Origin: Temnothorax longispinosus
Lineage: Eukaryota; Arthropoda; Insecta; Hymenoptera; Formicidae
Direction of reading: 5' to 3'
Length of the DNA stretch: 64,000 nt
NCBI RefSeq assembly: GCF_030848805.1
Contig: NC_092360.1
Coordinates: 5,394,001 to 5,458,000, forward strand
A program made the position numbers and the translations under genes. Positions 45,745 to 56,111 of the stretch are shown one piece after another; within the stretch, counting starts at the first letter, position 1; each line of letters begins with the position of its first letter. The notes beneath the pieces were generated by a model. It searched no databases. It was not told where the DNA came from and saw only the letters and a list, made by a program, of their open reading frames with translations.

Positions 45745-48557
45745 GTTGGTTTGATACTTTCGCCCCAAATAAATTGCATAATGTTATTCGTTAATTATCA
45801 ATCCTAAATTATATATATATATATATCTCGAAAAATAATATCAATAAAATAGAATGTAGCATTAATATTACAAAATGTAGTATTAATATTACAAAATACA
45901 TATATTACGGATATAAAATCCAATAATTTCGTGTCAATATTCTGCCAATTATTTAAAGCAACTTTAATCACGCTTGCAATCTGTGACGCATCAACAATTA
46001 ATTTTAATGTAAATTAAATTTCTCTTTTATTTTGTTGAAATAATTGAAATTAACGTTCAGTTTTCTGAAAAAATTAATCAAGGAAAGATAAAAAAGTGAA
46101 GATCGAGTATGTTCTTTTAAATTGAAGTTATATGTTTTCTCTTTCACGCATAAATTGAAGAGGATTTGAGAAAAATAATAGAACGGTAAGAAACACCATC
46201 ATTTAGAGATTCGTGATTAAATAGAAAACTAAAAAAATTCAAATCTATATAGAAATTGTTTAAACAAAATATCTATTATGCATTTTATTATAGTAAGCTC
46301 TTTATATATATACATATTGTGTGATCTGCTTCATATAGAAATGATGTGACACGATTTATAAGTAATTAGAGTATATCGTTGGAGTACCTTAATAATCTCT
46401 TAATTAAGATGACTTTCTTTAGGTAGAGCCGTGTTGTTGGAGCACGTATAGCGTTCATCGAGATACGCAAGCCACCTTGACAATCCTCGATAAGCTTGAC
46501 GTCGAGGGTGAAAAGCTCACCGACGAGGAAATCGCTCAGGTTTACGGTTTCGAGGACGAGTATCGTAAAGGGACCTTAACGAGATGGCAAAGATTACGGT
46601 GCCGCATTTGGGTTCTTTTCGATGAGCCGTACTCTTCAGTAATGGCCAAATATATAGCTTGCGTATCAGTATTCTTTATTTGTCTGTCGGTACTCTGTTT
46701 CTGCGTGAAGAGTCATGCGCCAGTAGAATCCTCGAGGAATAAATTCGATTACGAAGAATTGAGGGGAGAATGTTTGAATATTACTGAAACCATCACTCGC
46801 CCTCATCTAGCGTTTTTTTATCTGGAACACGCTTGTAATGCTTGGCTCACTATGGAAATAGCACTCCGCTGTCTTGTACGATATCTTATTATATTTGCGT
46901 TAATTTAATCGTCATCGTTTTAATTACATTTTACTGAATATTTTGCTCAATATTTGATTTCCGATCTGCACGAATATCAATCGAATATCATCTTCACTTT
47001 TGCCTCAATATTATATTATAATTCTATTATAAATGTTAACTCTTTCTAATTTATAATCAATAAACCGGGTTATCTTTGACCGTGATGAGTAACATATAGT
47101 GAACGCTATACGATACTATATAACTTAATTGCAGGTAAGTCCCAGCCTGAGGCGCTTCGCCATGTCGCCGGTCAATGCGATCGATCTAGTGGCGACGATG
47201 AGCTTCTACACGGAGTTTCTAGCAAAGCCAAACCTTTATCTGGAGCTTCTGTCAATAGCGCGTGTTCTACGACTATTCAAGTTGACGAGACACTCGCCCG
47301 GACTTAGAATCCTTATCCACACCTTTAAGGCATCCGCCAAAGAGTTGGCTTTACTCGTCTTCTTCCTTGTACTAGGGATCGTGCTTTTTGCCAGTCTCAT
47401 ATTCCATGTTGAACATATGCAGGTACACTTCCACTTCTAGTTTTACGAGGGATAGCGCTAAATATTTTAAGGGCACAATTCTGGGTGCAGTTTAAATAAA
47501 GTAGGTAGGACTTTTACGGTTGAATTTGCGGGAAGCTTTAGTCTTCTGTATAAAAAATAAATGTTTAGACTCAGTCTTAGAATTTGATCTCATCTGTTCT
47601 TCGCATGTAATAACACGGATTGCATGTGAATACAGTAGTAAAAATGTGACGAAGAAGTAAATTGAAGAAAATTTGGAAAATTAGATTAATCGATATGTCT
47701 GATTTTCAAGAATGGTGATTAAATTTAATATTCTCGCGAAATTTGCGAAGTAGCCAAAACTATATATCCTAACTTTTCATGCCATATTGCAACATTTTGC
47801 AGGAAAATCCCAATAATGATTTTGACAGTATACCGCGATGTTTATGGTGGGCCTTGGTTACCATGACCACTGTAGGCTACGGCGACATGACACCGAAAAC
47901 TTTCCCCGGCATGTTCATCGGCGAACTGTGCGCTCTCGCCGGTGTCCTGACTATCGCTCTTCCAGTTCCGGTTATTGTCAGCAATTTTTCTATGTTCTAC
48001 TCGCACACGCAGGTGCTCGCATTATATCCTTTGTACGCTTCGGCATGCTCACTAATTTGTATGTAGCCATTTGATCACCATGCAGTCGAAATTGATTTTA
48101 TATAAAAATTGGACACGAATGTACACGAAGAAGTAAATTTTTTAGGCGCGCAGCAAGCTACCAAAACAAAGAAGAAGAGTTCTACCGGCTCCTCCAAGAC
48201 GAACGAGGTCACCGTATCAGAATTATGTTGACAGCGAGAATCACCAACTTCTACCGAGTTCAGCTTCTAAATCAATAATGGACTTAACACCTCGATCAAC
48301 CGCCGGTAAATTAGAAGATGTATTACAATTACAGGTATCACACGTTAATATATTTTTTTACATAAATTATTATAAATAACTTGCAAATATCTTTTTACAT
48401 TTGTGTAATTTTATTTTTCGTTTATTTACAGCCAAGCACAGATATTTCAGAATTGAACAGAAGCTTTAATCGAAATGGAAACAATATCAGTCAGTTCGAT
48501 AGCAAAATGCATCTTCAGGGATTTGAGAACGAGAGTCACTTGTATCCACTTGTATAG
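45457..48557 (+). CDS. Diverged Shaw-like (Kv3-type) voltage-gated potassium channel, six exons
   Basis: The spliced CDS is join(45457..45744, 46423..46875, 47135..47422, 47803..48012, 48146..48334, 48432..48557), 1554 nt and 517 aa, with phase 0 at every junction. The T1 tetramerisation domain (NVGGVRHETYKATLKK) has the HX5C...CC zinc site of non-Shaker Kv channels (HYSADVC ... EPCC). S1-S3 follow, then S4 (SIARVLRLFKLTRHSPGLRIL) with fewer charges than vertebrate Kv3, the filter TTVGYGD (365-371), and S6 with PVPV. The C-terminal SKLPKQRRRVLP matches the Shaw tail. A NIT glycosylation site lies in the S1-S2 loop. Known role of the family: plasma-membrane K+ channel of neurons. All core elements are intact, so it should be functional. 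It is a tandem paralogue of the Shaw gene 7.2 kb downstream. The ATG at 45457 was chosen because the frame upstream has no earlier ATG. Confidence 0.9.
46423..46875 (+). CDS. Shaw-like gene, coding exon 2 (end of T1, S1, S2)
   Basis: Residues 97-247: VEPCCWSTYSVHRDTQ, S1 (YIACVSVFFICLSVLCFCV), the S1-S2 loop and most of S2. The acceptor is TTTCTTTAG and the donor CTT|GTACGA. Confidence 0.9.
47135..47422 (+). CDS. Shaw-like gene, coding exon 3 (S3, S4, S5)
   Basis: Residues 248-343: S3 (NAIDLVATMSFYTEF), the S4 sensor and S5 (LALLVFFLVLGIVLFASLIF). The acceptor is AATTGCAG and the donor ATGCAG|GTACAC. Confidence 0.92.
47803..48012 (+). CDS. Shaw-like gene, coding exon 4 (pore and S6)
   Basis: Residues 344-413: pore helix, TTVGYGD filter and S6 with the PVPVIVSN gate, ending YSHTQ. 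The acceptor is TTTTGCAG and the donor CGCAG|GTGCTC. Confidence 0.94.
48146..48334 (+). CDS. Shaw-like gene, coding exon 5 (basic C-terminal tail)
   Basis: Residues 414-476, starting ARSKLPKQRRRVLP, the counterpart of ARAKLPKKRRRVLP in Shaw. The acceptor is TTTTTTAG|GCG and the donor TTACAG|GTATCA. Confidence 0.85.
48432..48557 (+). CDS. Shaw-like gene, coding exon 6 (last)
   Basis: Residues 477-517 and the stop, a Ser/Asn-rich tail ending HLYPLV. The acceptor is TTTACAG|CCA. Not conserved in Shaw, so it rests mainly on phase and splice signals. Confidence 0.7.
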   Translation, partial: PSTDISELNRSFNRNGNNISQFDSKMHLQGFENESHLYPLV

Positions 48558-48682
48558 CTATTTCCGATACTTTTGTGATGATACCAGAAAACAATTGAAA
48601 TATATATTGATAAAGAAAATAACAATAGAAAATTTACGATTTGTACTAGTGATAAATTATTTGTTATATATAGTGGATGTAA

Positions 48683-48726
48683 AATAAAAAAGACGTGTAT
48701 ACATTTGTTAGTCAATGAATAATAAA
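48683..48726 (+). terminator. Candidate poly(A) signals of the Shaw-like gene
   Basis: AATAAA occurs at 48683-48688 and 48721-48726, about 130-170 bases after the stop, in AT-rich DNA. Confidence 0.45.
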
Positions 48727-48739
48727 ACAAATATTGTCT

Positions 48740-51700
48740 TCTTGAATATTAAAATTATTGTGAGAAAATATTCGTAAAGTCGATACTTAAAAGAAGGTCC
48801 TTGCATAAGTATTAGTTTAATCTTTGCTGCGAAGTTGTTTTCTATTTTGTAATTTTTTTTTATTTGGCTACTTTGGTGACGGATAAATACTTTAGGCTTA
48901 TTGCTGTTTTTTTCTATTGTACTAAATCCACATACAGAATAAACACTGTTACAATTTACTGTTGATTAAATATTTGAATCTAGAAGTATCATTAAAAATG
49001 AAGAAAGATTTGCGATAGTTTCATTAATTATCGATATTATTTCCGATAATCATATCTGTCCACACAGTTTGTTTATTAAACAATTAACTTAATCCTCTTA
49101 ATGAAGAAAGTAGCAGAAAATAAGTTTGTAAGCGTCATCTCGACACCGAGTTTCAGAAAGTTCAAGGAGAACAAAGGAGGACAACATCTCGAGATGGTAT
49201 CGCGGATGATCGGTATTATCTTCGGGTTATCGAACGTTAATCCTCTTCACGCGGCTAATGGGTGAGTGTCAGGGTTGTTCTCACGGCGTAAATTCGGTAC
49301 ACAACTCGGGAGTAAGGCTGCCCCTGAAGAGGCAACAGCGCGCAAGCGTATAAGCCATCGACCGGTGGAGAAATTCGCCTGAGAGTAGCGACGACCCCAC
49401 TCGAGCAGAACTACCCACTCCGCGCACGGCCCCGGGATATGTCTTGTAACCCACACGTGATACGTGTCGCGTAAACGCGACACCTCGTATGTAGTATGTA
49501 CGCACGAGCATCGTATTCCTACTTCGTAACAAGTATTTGTACATCTTCCTACTTCATCGACACTCCTCAGGCACGGGCTCTTACGTCAAACTCGGTTCGA
49601 ATCGTCACCCTTGTCAGGCAATCTTGATTTTCCGAAGAGATTGCTATCGTTGGTCGATTAACGGCCATCTAGTATTATTTATCAAGTTGGTTCCGCGAAT
49701 TCCGCAATTGTATAAAGACAGAAACAACAAAGCGTACGTTTCATATAATTTTTATATTTGAGAATATTTTATTTATTTATTAGATTTATTTCATTTATTA
49801 GATTTATTTTAGTTAGAGAAAGATGGGAATCTCTATCTGTTGATATTAATCTAATGCTTTTTATGACATAATTTCTTATTGAATAAGAAACGTTTACTTC
49901 GCCAGGCAATAGATAACTTAATTAACAGTAAAGACTTTACTGGCTATCATTATAATCGTCATGACAATTATTTAGAAGGATGGTCGAAAAACGTCTTGAC
50001 GATTATAACTGATCAAATAATGGCCGTATTGTTATGACGATTATAATGCTAACCAGTAGGATCGATAAAATCTTTACTGCTAATTAGATAATTATCCTTC
50101 CGATTCGTATATTTATGTTGATTTTTCAAGAAAATGGCACTACTTATACTTTGGAACCTTGTTAACTCGCTGATATTCATCCTAAGTACTTGATATATTT
50201 AACATGTAGAATGTGTAATTTAAACATTTTTGCCTACAATTTCTTTGAAAATTTGCATCCGTCATTGCCGTAGAATTAATCATTTCCTCGGGTATCTTCA
50301 ACGAAATCGTGACTCGATACTTTAATAAAAAGTATATGATATTTCCGCGGAATACATCAATTACCTCTCGTGTATATTTTATTTTAATTGTTTATTTATA
50401 AGTAAGGATTGTATATACATATATAATAATAAAAATAATTTATCAAAATTTTCATTTTCTTAGTATTATCTAATTTACGAGACAATGATGTGGGGACAAA
50501 GTTAGGAAGGTAAATGAAGAGATTTGTCAAATTTCCGTTATTCCAGAACAGATTGTGCAGAAGGATAAAAAACGAACATCATGTTCCCAAGTTAATGAAA
50601 AACGTGATCGATACGCGATCATTTTTATCTTAAATTGAAAAGAATCCGGGAAATCGGTCAATATGTTCGTACCATCGAAAGCTGGTAACCCTCCTTTTCT
50701 ACATTTATATCGCGCGATATGCAGTGTATAGAAATGGGGGAAAAAGAAAAGAGGAAATAGATGGAAAAAGAGAAAGGAAGAATGGGAGAAAGACAGACAT
50801 TTTATGAGCTATAAAAAGCGCGGAACGACAAGGGTAATTCCGATCTTTCCCACGGGTTTTGATCGTCTCGCAGCGAAAAATCTCGCAATCTCATAGAAAG
50901 CTAAATCGAAGGGGCAGTGGAAAAAAAGATGATCGCGTGACCTAAAAAGAGAAATATCCACGTAATCGACTTAAGTCTCGTACCAAATTAAATAAAGCGA
51001 GAATTTCGAATCGCATGATTTCAATCGTGCATGCGGCCTTGGGAAAGAGACGGTTAATTTCAGATAGAAATCGATACACATATTAAATCATATAAGAGGA
51101 ATGTAAGAGGATAATCATGAATTTCACACGGGCAAACCTTACGGTATCCGCAATCCAATAATATCGACTTTTTTCTTAATTTTACATATGGGAGACTTAC
51201 GTCTACACCGCATGTATGCTTAGTGAATATTTTATGAAATAATCTATTAGATATCCAATCTTTTATTCAGATTTACAGATATTAATTAAATATTGACAGT
51301 TATATCGCTGCTAAAGAGATATTTTACATAAAAATATGACAATTTATCGTCCAAGAATAGATTGTATTGTAGAACAACCCTTCATTTTGTACGAAGCTTC
51401 GTTTTCAAGAAAACACGTCACCGAAATATCATTATTCTTCATTAAAGAAACAAAATTAGGCAAATAAAATAATATAATATTATATATTAATTACTATGTA
51501 TATCATGTACTGCTACTTCTCTTAAATTCTGTAGTATTAATCAGTCAGCAAGTTTCATTATCTAATTTTGATTTATCAAACGCATATGTTTCAAATAAGA
51601 TAACTTTTTGCATAATCAAATATGTAATAAAAAGGGAGGCTGCAATATCCAAAGTGATAACAGCACCATATCCAAAAAGGTCAACCGTGAGCCCGAGCCC

Positions 51701-51860
51701 AAGCCCACGCAAAAGAAATATCACGAGTTTTTCATAAAATACTATGCAAAACAAAAAAATGTTTATATTCCGTTTATTATGTAAACGTGACATATTTACA
51801 TTTCAACACCAATTGACTCACTGCAATTGCATATGAAGTACACTATTATCAGATAACAAC
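48740..51860. other. Spacer between the tandem channel genes
   Basis: AT-rich intergenic DNA (or upstream introns of Shaw) with a somewhat GC-richer patch at 49130-49540 and an inverted-repeat element at 49912-50093. No exon recognised. Confidence 0.4.
49912..50093. mobile_element. Imperfect inverted-repeat (foldback) element
   Basis: The left arm (TTAATTAACAGTAAAGAC ... CATTATAATCGTCATGACAAT) is mirrored by the right arm (CTAATTAGCAGTAAAGAT ... CATTATAATCGTCATAACAAT in reverse complement), each about 60-70 bases with small indels. No coding potential. Likely a decayed MITE. Confidence 0.6.
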
Positions 51861-51879
51861 AATAGACCGTAAATAGTAT

Positions 51880-54235
51880 TCGAATATATCTTTCTGCCTT
51901 CGATGGCCGAGATGACTGATGCGGAGTCGGGGAAACGCGTCCGTCGAACGCGAGACTCGAGGGGGCGACCGGCCTGGTAACTCCGGAGGTAACTTTAAGT
52001 CATCGCCTCGGTCACCAACTCGGTCCAACTCGAGGGCCACTTCGATGTGGTCTCGTCGCGCGACGTAACCGCGCACCGAAGCCGCGGATGCGCGCGCTCA
52101 ACCTCCGCACGCCGTCGCCGTCGCGACGCCAACCCCCACCTCGGCGACGACGACGCTGCCGTTCTTCGTCGGCAGAGACGACGTTCGCGATCTCAGTTCC
52201 GTACGCGCGACGAGCCGCAGCCGAGCTGACCACGGACGCCTCTCGTCCACATCCGCCTGTCGGTCAGTCACAGGGGACGACGCGAGCCGGCGACGATGAC
52301 GAGCCGTCTATGACGGTGTCGGGTGGCATCGCGATGAAGGCCCGACCGTACCGCCGATGATCCATTCGCGAGCACGACGACGGGGAAAACGCCCTCTGCC
52401 TTCGCGGCGCGTTCCCTGCCTGACCTGACCTTTCGCTGGAGACAGAAAGAGAAAGAGCGAGAGAAAGGGGTGAGAAGGAGAGGGAGGGAGGGAGAGACAG
52501 AGAGAGAGAGAGAGAGAGAGGACGAGAGAGAGGAGTCGAACGCAGGGGACTCGTGCTCGTGCGAACGCAGGACGTATAGCACGCGGGACAACATAGTGCC
52601 TATTGTGCGAGACCGCCCGTTAACTCGGTTATACCTTCGCGGAGCGCCATCGCCATCGTCGCGGCTCGGCGACATGGAGAACGCGGGGAATCAGAGCGGT
52701 GCCGTCGAGATGTCGCGGAAGATCTCCGAGACATGAAGAGAGCGCGACCGAGGGTGGGTATTTTTGTCAGTTCCAAAGAAGAGACACCTTTCAGAGAGAA
52801 TCTCGTCGACGTCGTGACGAGGGTGCAGGACAAAATGCTTGCGTGTTCGAGTGGAAACGTGTCGCTCACGAGGGCATCCCTCTGGGATACTGTGGAGAGG
52901 GAGGGAAGCGCGAACACGCGCCAACCCCACGAGTGCTCGGAATACGTGAATGCGTTTAAACCCTCGGGGGCTTAGAGTCTTTGGTGAATTATCTCGTTCG
53001 GACCGATAACGCGGATCCGTTTGCGGATCCTGCGGATTGCAAACCCGTTCGTCCGTTCGGCGCTCGATCGTTCACGTCACTGCCGGGCGCTCGTTGAACC
53101 AGTCGATTCGCCTGACCTACTCCACAATTTTTAGTATTCGTTCAGGTTTTCATTGATTTCTCGAATCTCGCCCGTGTCTTCCTTCCGATCGGTGCCCCCT
53201 CGCTAACCGGCTCGACCGCGAGTTCGACAGTTTCGCCGAGTGATGCGGCGAACGGTGCTCGCGGGATCCCACCCCCTCGTATACTCGCCCCCTGCGCGTC
53301 GGAATATCCGCGGAAGCGAAAGCCGAAACGTGGAGCAGCGGAGAGCCGCGGGTGGTAATGTCGACGAGCATACGGGGCGCAATATCGGCCTTTCGTGCAC
53401 GCAGACTATCGATTCTCGCGGCGACAAGGGGCCGGCCGACGCCGCCTGACGCCGCCACCGCCACCGTCACCGTCACCGTCGTTTCCCGACGACGCTTAAT
53501 TTGTACCTCGGGCCATGGACAAAGCGGAGCCTCGTTAGGCTCGCCCGCCCGTAAGAACGGGAACGCGCCCTCGAGCTCGCCTCGCCGCCGCGCCGGTCGA
53601 TCGTCCGAAACGCCGCGGCTCTCCGCTCGTGCACGTGCGAAAATACGTGCGGATGACGTCACGGGAATGCGCCCCGACCTCGAAGATTCGATCGGATTTC
53701 GCCGTTGTTAGACGTTTCCCGCCGCCGCGTCCCCACCGCCGTTGCTGCCGTTAACGCTGCCGTTGCCGTTGCCGGCTGGCGCGATCGGGGTTGATTTAGA
53801 ATCGCGTCCATGCGCGCTAATTCGAGGGACTCAGGCACGTCGACCTCGCATCGGCCTGATAGCGGCACGCCAGGGTCTGAATGGTCCGATGTTGTATCTT
53901 TGTGTCTGGCAGGTGGTCGACGTGACGCATCTCCGAGCGCGTGATTTGATAATCGGACAGCACGGACTCGTCAGGGACAGAGCGAGCCACATTGTTAGCC
54001 TTTATAACTGTTCCAACTTTGCACAGTCGGCATACAAAGCGACAGCGGGATTGAAAAACCGATACACCTGTCCCTTTGATTTCACGCGGTGCTTTCTTTA
54101 TACGGTTCCGCTTTTTACGCGGTGTATAAAAGATTACACGGGCAAACGTTTCAGAGTACGGATCACCTCGATGGAACGTTTGTTTCAAACTTGGCTATTT
54201 TGGGTGACCGCGGAATCTAAATGCTTTTAAATCGA
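51880..54235 (+). promoter_or_regulatory. CpG-rich region, probable promoter/5' UTR of Shaw
   Basis: More than 2 kb of GC-rich, CpG-dense DNA upstream of Shaw, containing a GA microsatellite (about 52497-52520). Open frames on both strands are Arg/Ala/Pro-rich and overlap one another in several phases, typical of GC-rich non-coding DNA. An untranslated first exon is likely but its donor was not identified. Confidence 0.4.
52497..52520. repeat. GA dinucleotide run
   Basis: About 12 GA units inside a longer purine-rich stretch (52440-52540) in the CpG-rich block upstream of Shaw. Confidence 0.9.
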
Positions 54236-55737
54236 AAAGCGGATGGATCTAATTTTAATAATTTCCTCTTCTACGTGAATAATAATTATGTTCCCTTTAT
54301 AGCTTAAAATTATAATTTGCGGACGTTTATCATTATAGAATCTAAAGCTTTTTGCTTGTTCTCTGGTGTTAATTGACGCGTTGTTTTTTTTTAATTACGC
54401 CCTAAAGAATGATGTAAAAATGTTTGTCCTTTTAAATTGGATTTAAAAGTAAATATTATTTTTTGCTAGAACTGGAAATATTATCCTTTTATATTACAAC
54501 ACGTTCAGCGAGTTTATCGATGTATCAGGTGCATAATTGGTAGATGCAAATGTATTTGTGTCAAGGGAAGGTTATTTAAATATGTCCTGCTGCCCGCGAC
54601 GCTTGCATATAATAAATAACTTAACAAAAAATAATCGGTCCGGAAACCTGACGAACGCGAACGCGTTCACATGAGTGAGACTACTACGTGAAATGACGAC
54701 AAGTGTTTTAACAATTTGTAACTTGAAATTTTTTAAATTTTGTTCAATTCTTCGGGATTACATACATTTTGATATATCTCGTGTACTTTAATCGTAACTG
54801 CGCAATTTTTACGTTCCATAACGACAGCTTTAATGTGCCATATTCCTGGCAGAAATTATTTTTCTCACCGTTGCATTTCCTGTTCGCTGCATCGTGAACG
54901 CGAGATGAAAAAGTTGGATGAATACAGTCCCCCCAGAGATACGGGAGGATTTAAAGGGCCGGAGCAATTCTAACGCTAGTATTTGTGGAGCATATTTCTA
55001 AACGATATGATACTGATGTACAAGGGACTTTTGATTAAATGCAAAATGTGTCACGATTATCGTGACAGCAATGTTAAATGGAGCAGCTTTCGTATTCCGA
55101 TTTGCGCGGCCGACGTCGGCCTTTGAAACGCAGGATTTGAAGCAGCAATGACATTGTGACACTTTCCGCCGACTACGCCGTGTAATCCAAATGAGATTAC
55201 GGGGATGTCAAAGCAACCGATCGGTAAAACCGGGATGATATATTACGATAAAATCATTACGCGTAGAATGCTTCGCTTGATCCTTTTAGGCACTATCCGC
55301 ACATGTAAACGGACGTGATTTTAACGCGACGGAATAAGATAAACTGCACACTTTACATCTCAAATCTGAATTGAACTGCGCAGTCGGATATCATTGCGTA
55401 AATTCCAACAAAATGTTGAGCTATTCGCGATTCAACGTGGCGGAAACGCGAATCGTCCGCGTTCAATAAATAAAACTCTTTTGAGCGTACGCGTTTTATT
55501 CTAGAAATTATGTTACATGCTCCAAACAAGATTTAAATTAAGATCGATTGGTTCAAAGTTAATTTCCCTTTAAATAAGTTAATTTTCAGTTTACAAGGGT
55601 GTAAATTGCATCAACCTTGATTGAGCTTTAGAAAGGTTAATCGGATAAAATCGATAAGGTCTTCGCGATGGGGAAACGTTCAGTTTTCCATCCAATTTTA
55701 GATCACGCGACAAAAGCGCTAATTGTTCGCAGATCGC
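54236..55737. other. AT-rich interval before the first coding exon of Shaw
   Basis: No exon recognised. The CAG at 55730-55732 after TTGTTCG is a plausible acceptor for the first coding exon. Confidence 0.4.
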
Positions 55738-55779
55738 ATGGGTTTCTTTAAGTCGGGGCCGGCGGTAGCAGAGCCGTGA
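55738..55779 (+). other. Upstream open reading frame before the Shaw start
   Basis: ATG at 55738 opens 13 codons (MGFFKSGPAVAEP) ending in TGA at 55777-55779, only five bases before the Shaw ATG at 55785. It is present in the mRNA only if the acceptor at 55730-55732 or one upstream is used. Could lower Shaw translation. Confidence 0.4.
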
Positions 55780-55784
55780 TCAAA

Positions 55785-56111
55785 ATGAACTTGATAAACA
55801 TGGACGCGGAGAACCGCGTGGTTCTGAACGTGGGCGGAATCCGGCACGAGACGTACAAGGCGACCCTGAAGAAGATCCCGGCGACGAGGCTCTCGAGGCT
55901 GACCGAGGCCCTCGCCAACTACGACCCGATCCTCAATGAGTACTTCTTCGACAGACACCCGGGTGTCTTCGCCCAGGTACTCAACTACTATCGCACCGGG
56001 AAGCTGCACTACCCCACGGATGTATGCGGCCCGCTTTTCGAGGAAGAGCTCGATTTCTGGGGGCTCGACTCGAATCAGGTCGAGCCCTGCTGCTGGATGA
56101 CCTACACGCAG
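55785..56111 (+). CDS. Shaw: Shaw, coding exon 1 (T1 domain)
   Basis: Residues 1-109, ending VEPCCWMTYTQ at CGCAG|GTATAT. GC-rich codons contrast with the intron that follows. Confidence 0.95.

Noticed and set aside
52000..54230. Many long overlapping open frames in both strands
   Set aside because: Arg/Ala/Pro/Ser-rich in several frames at once, as expected from GC-rich DNA; no domain or splice structure.
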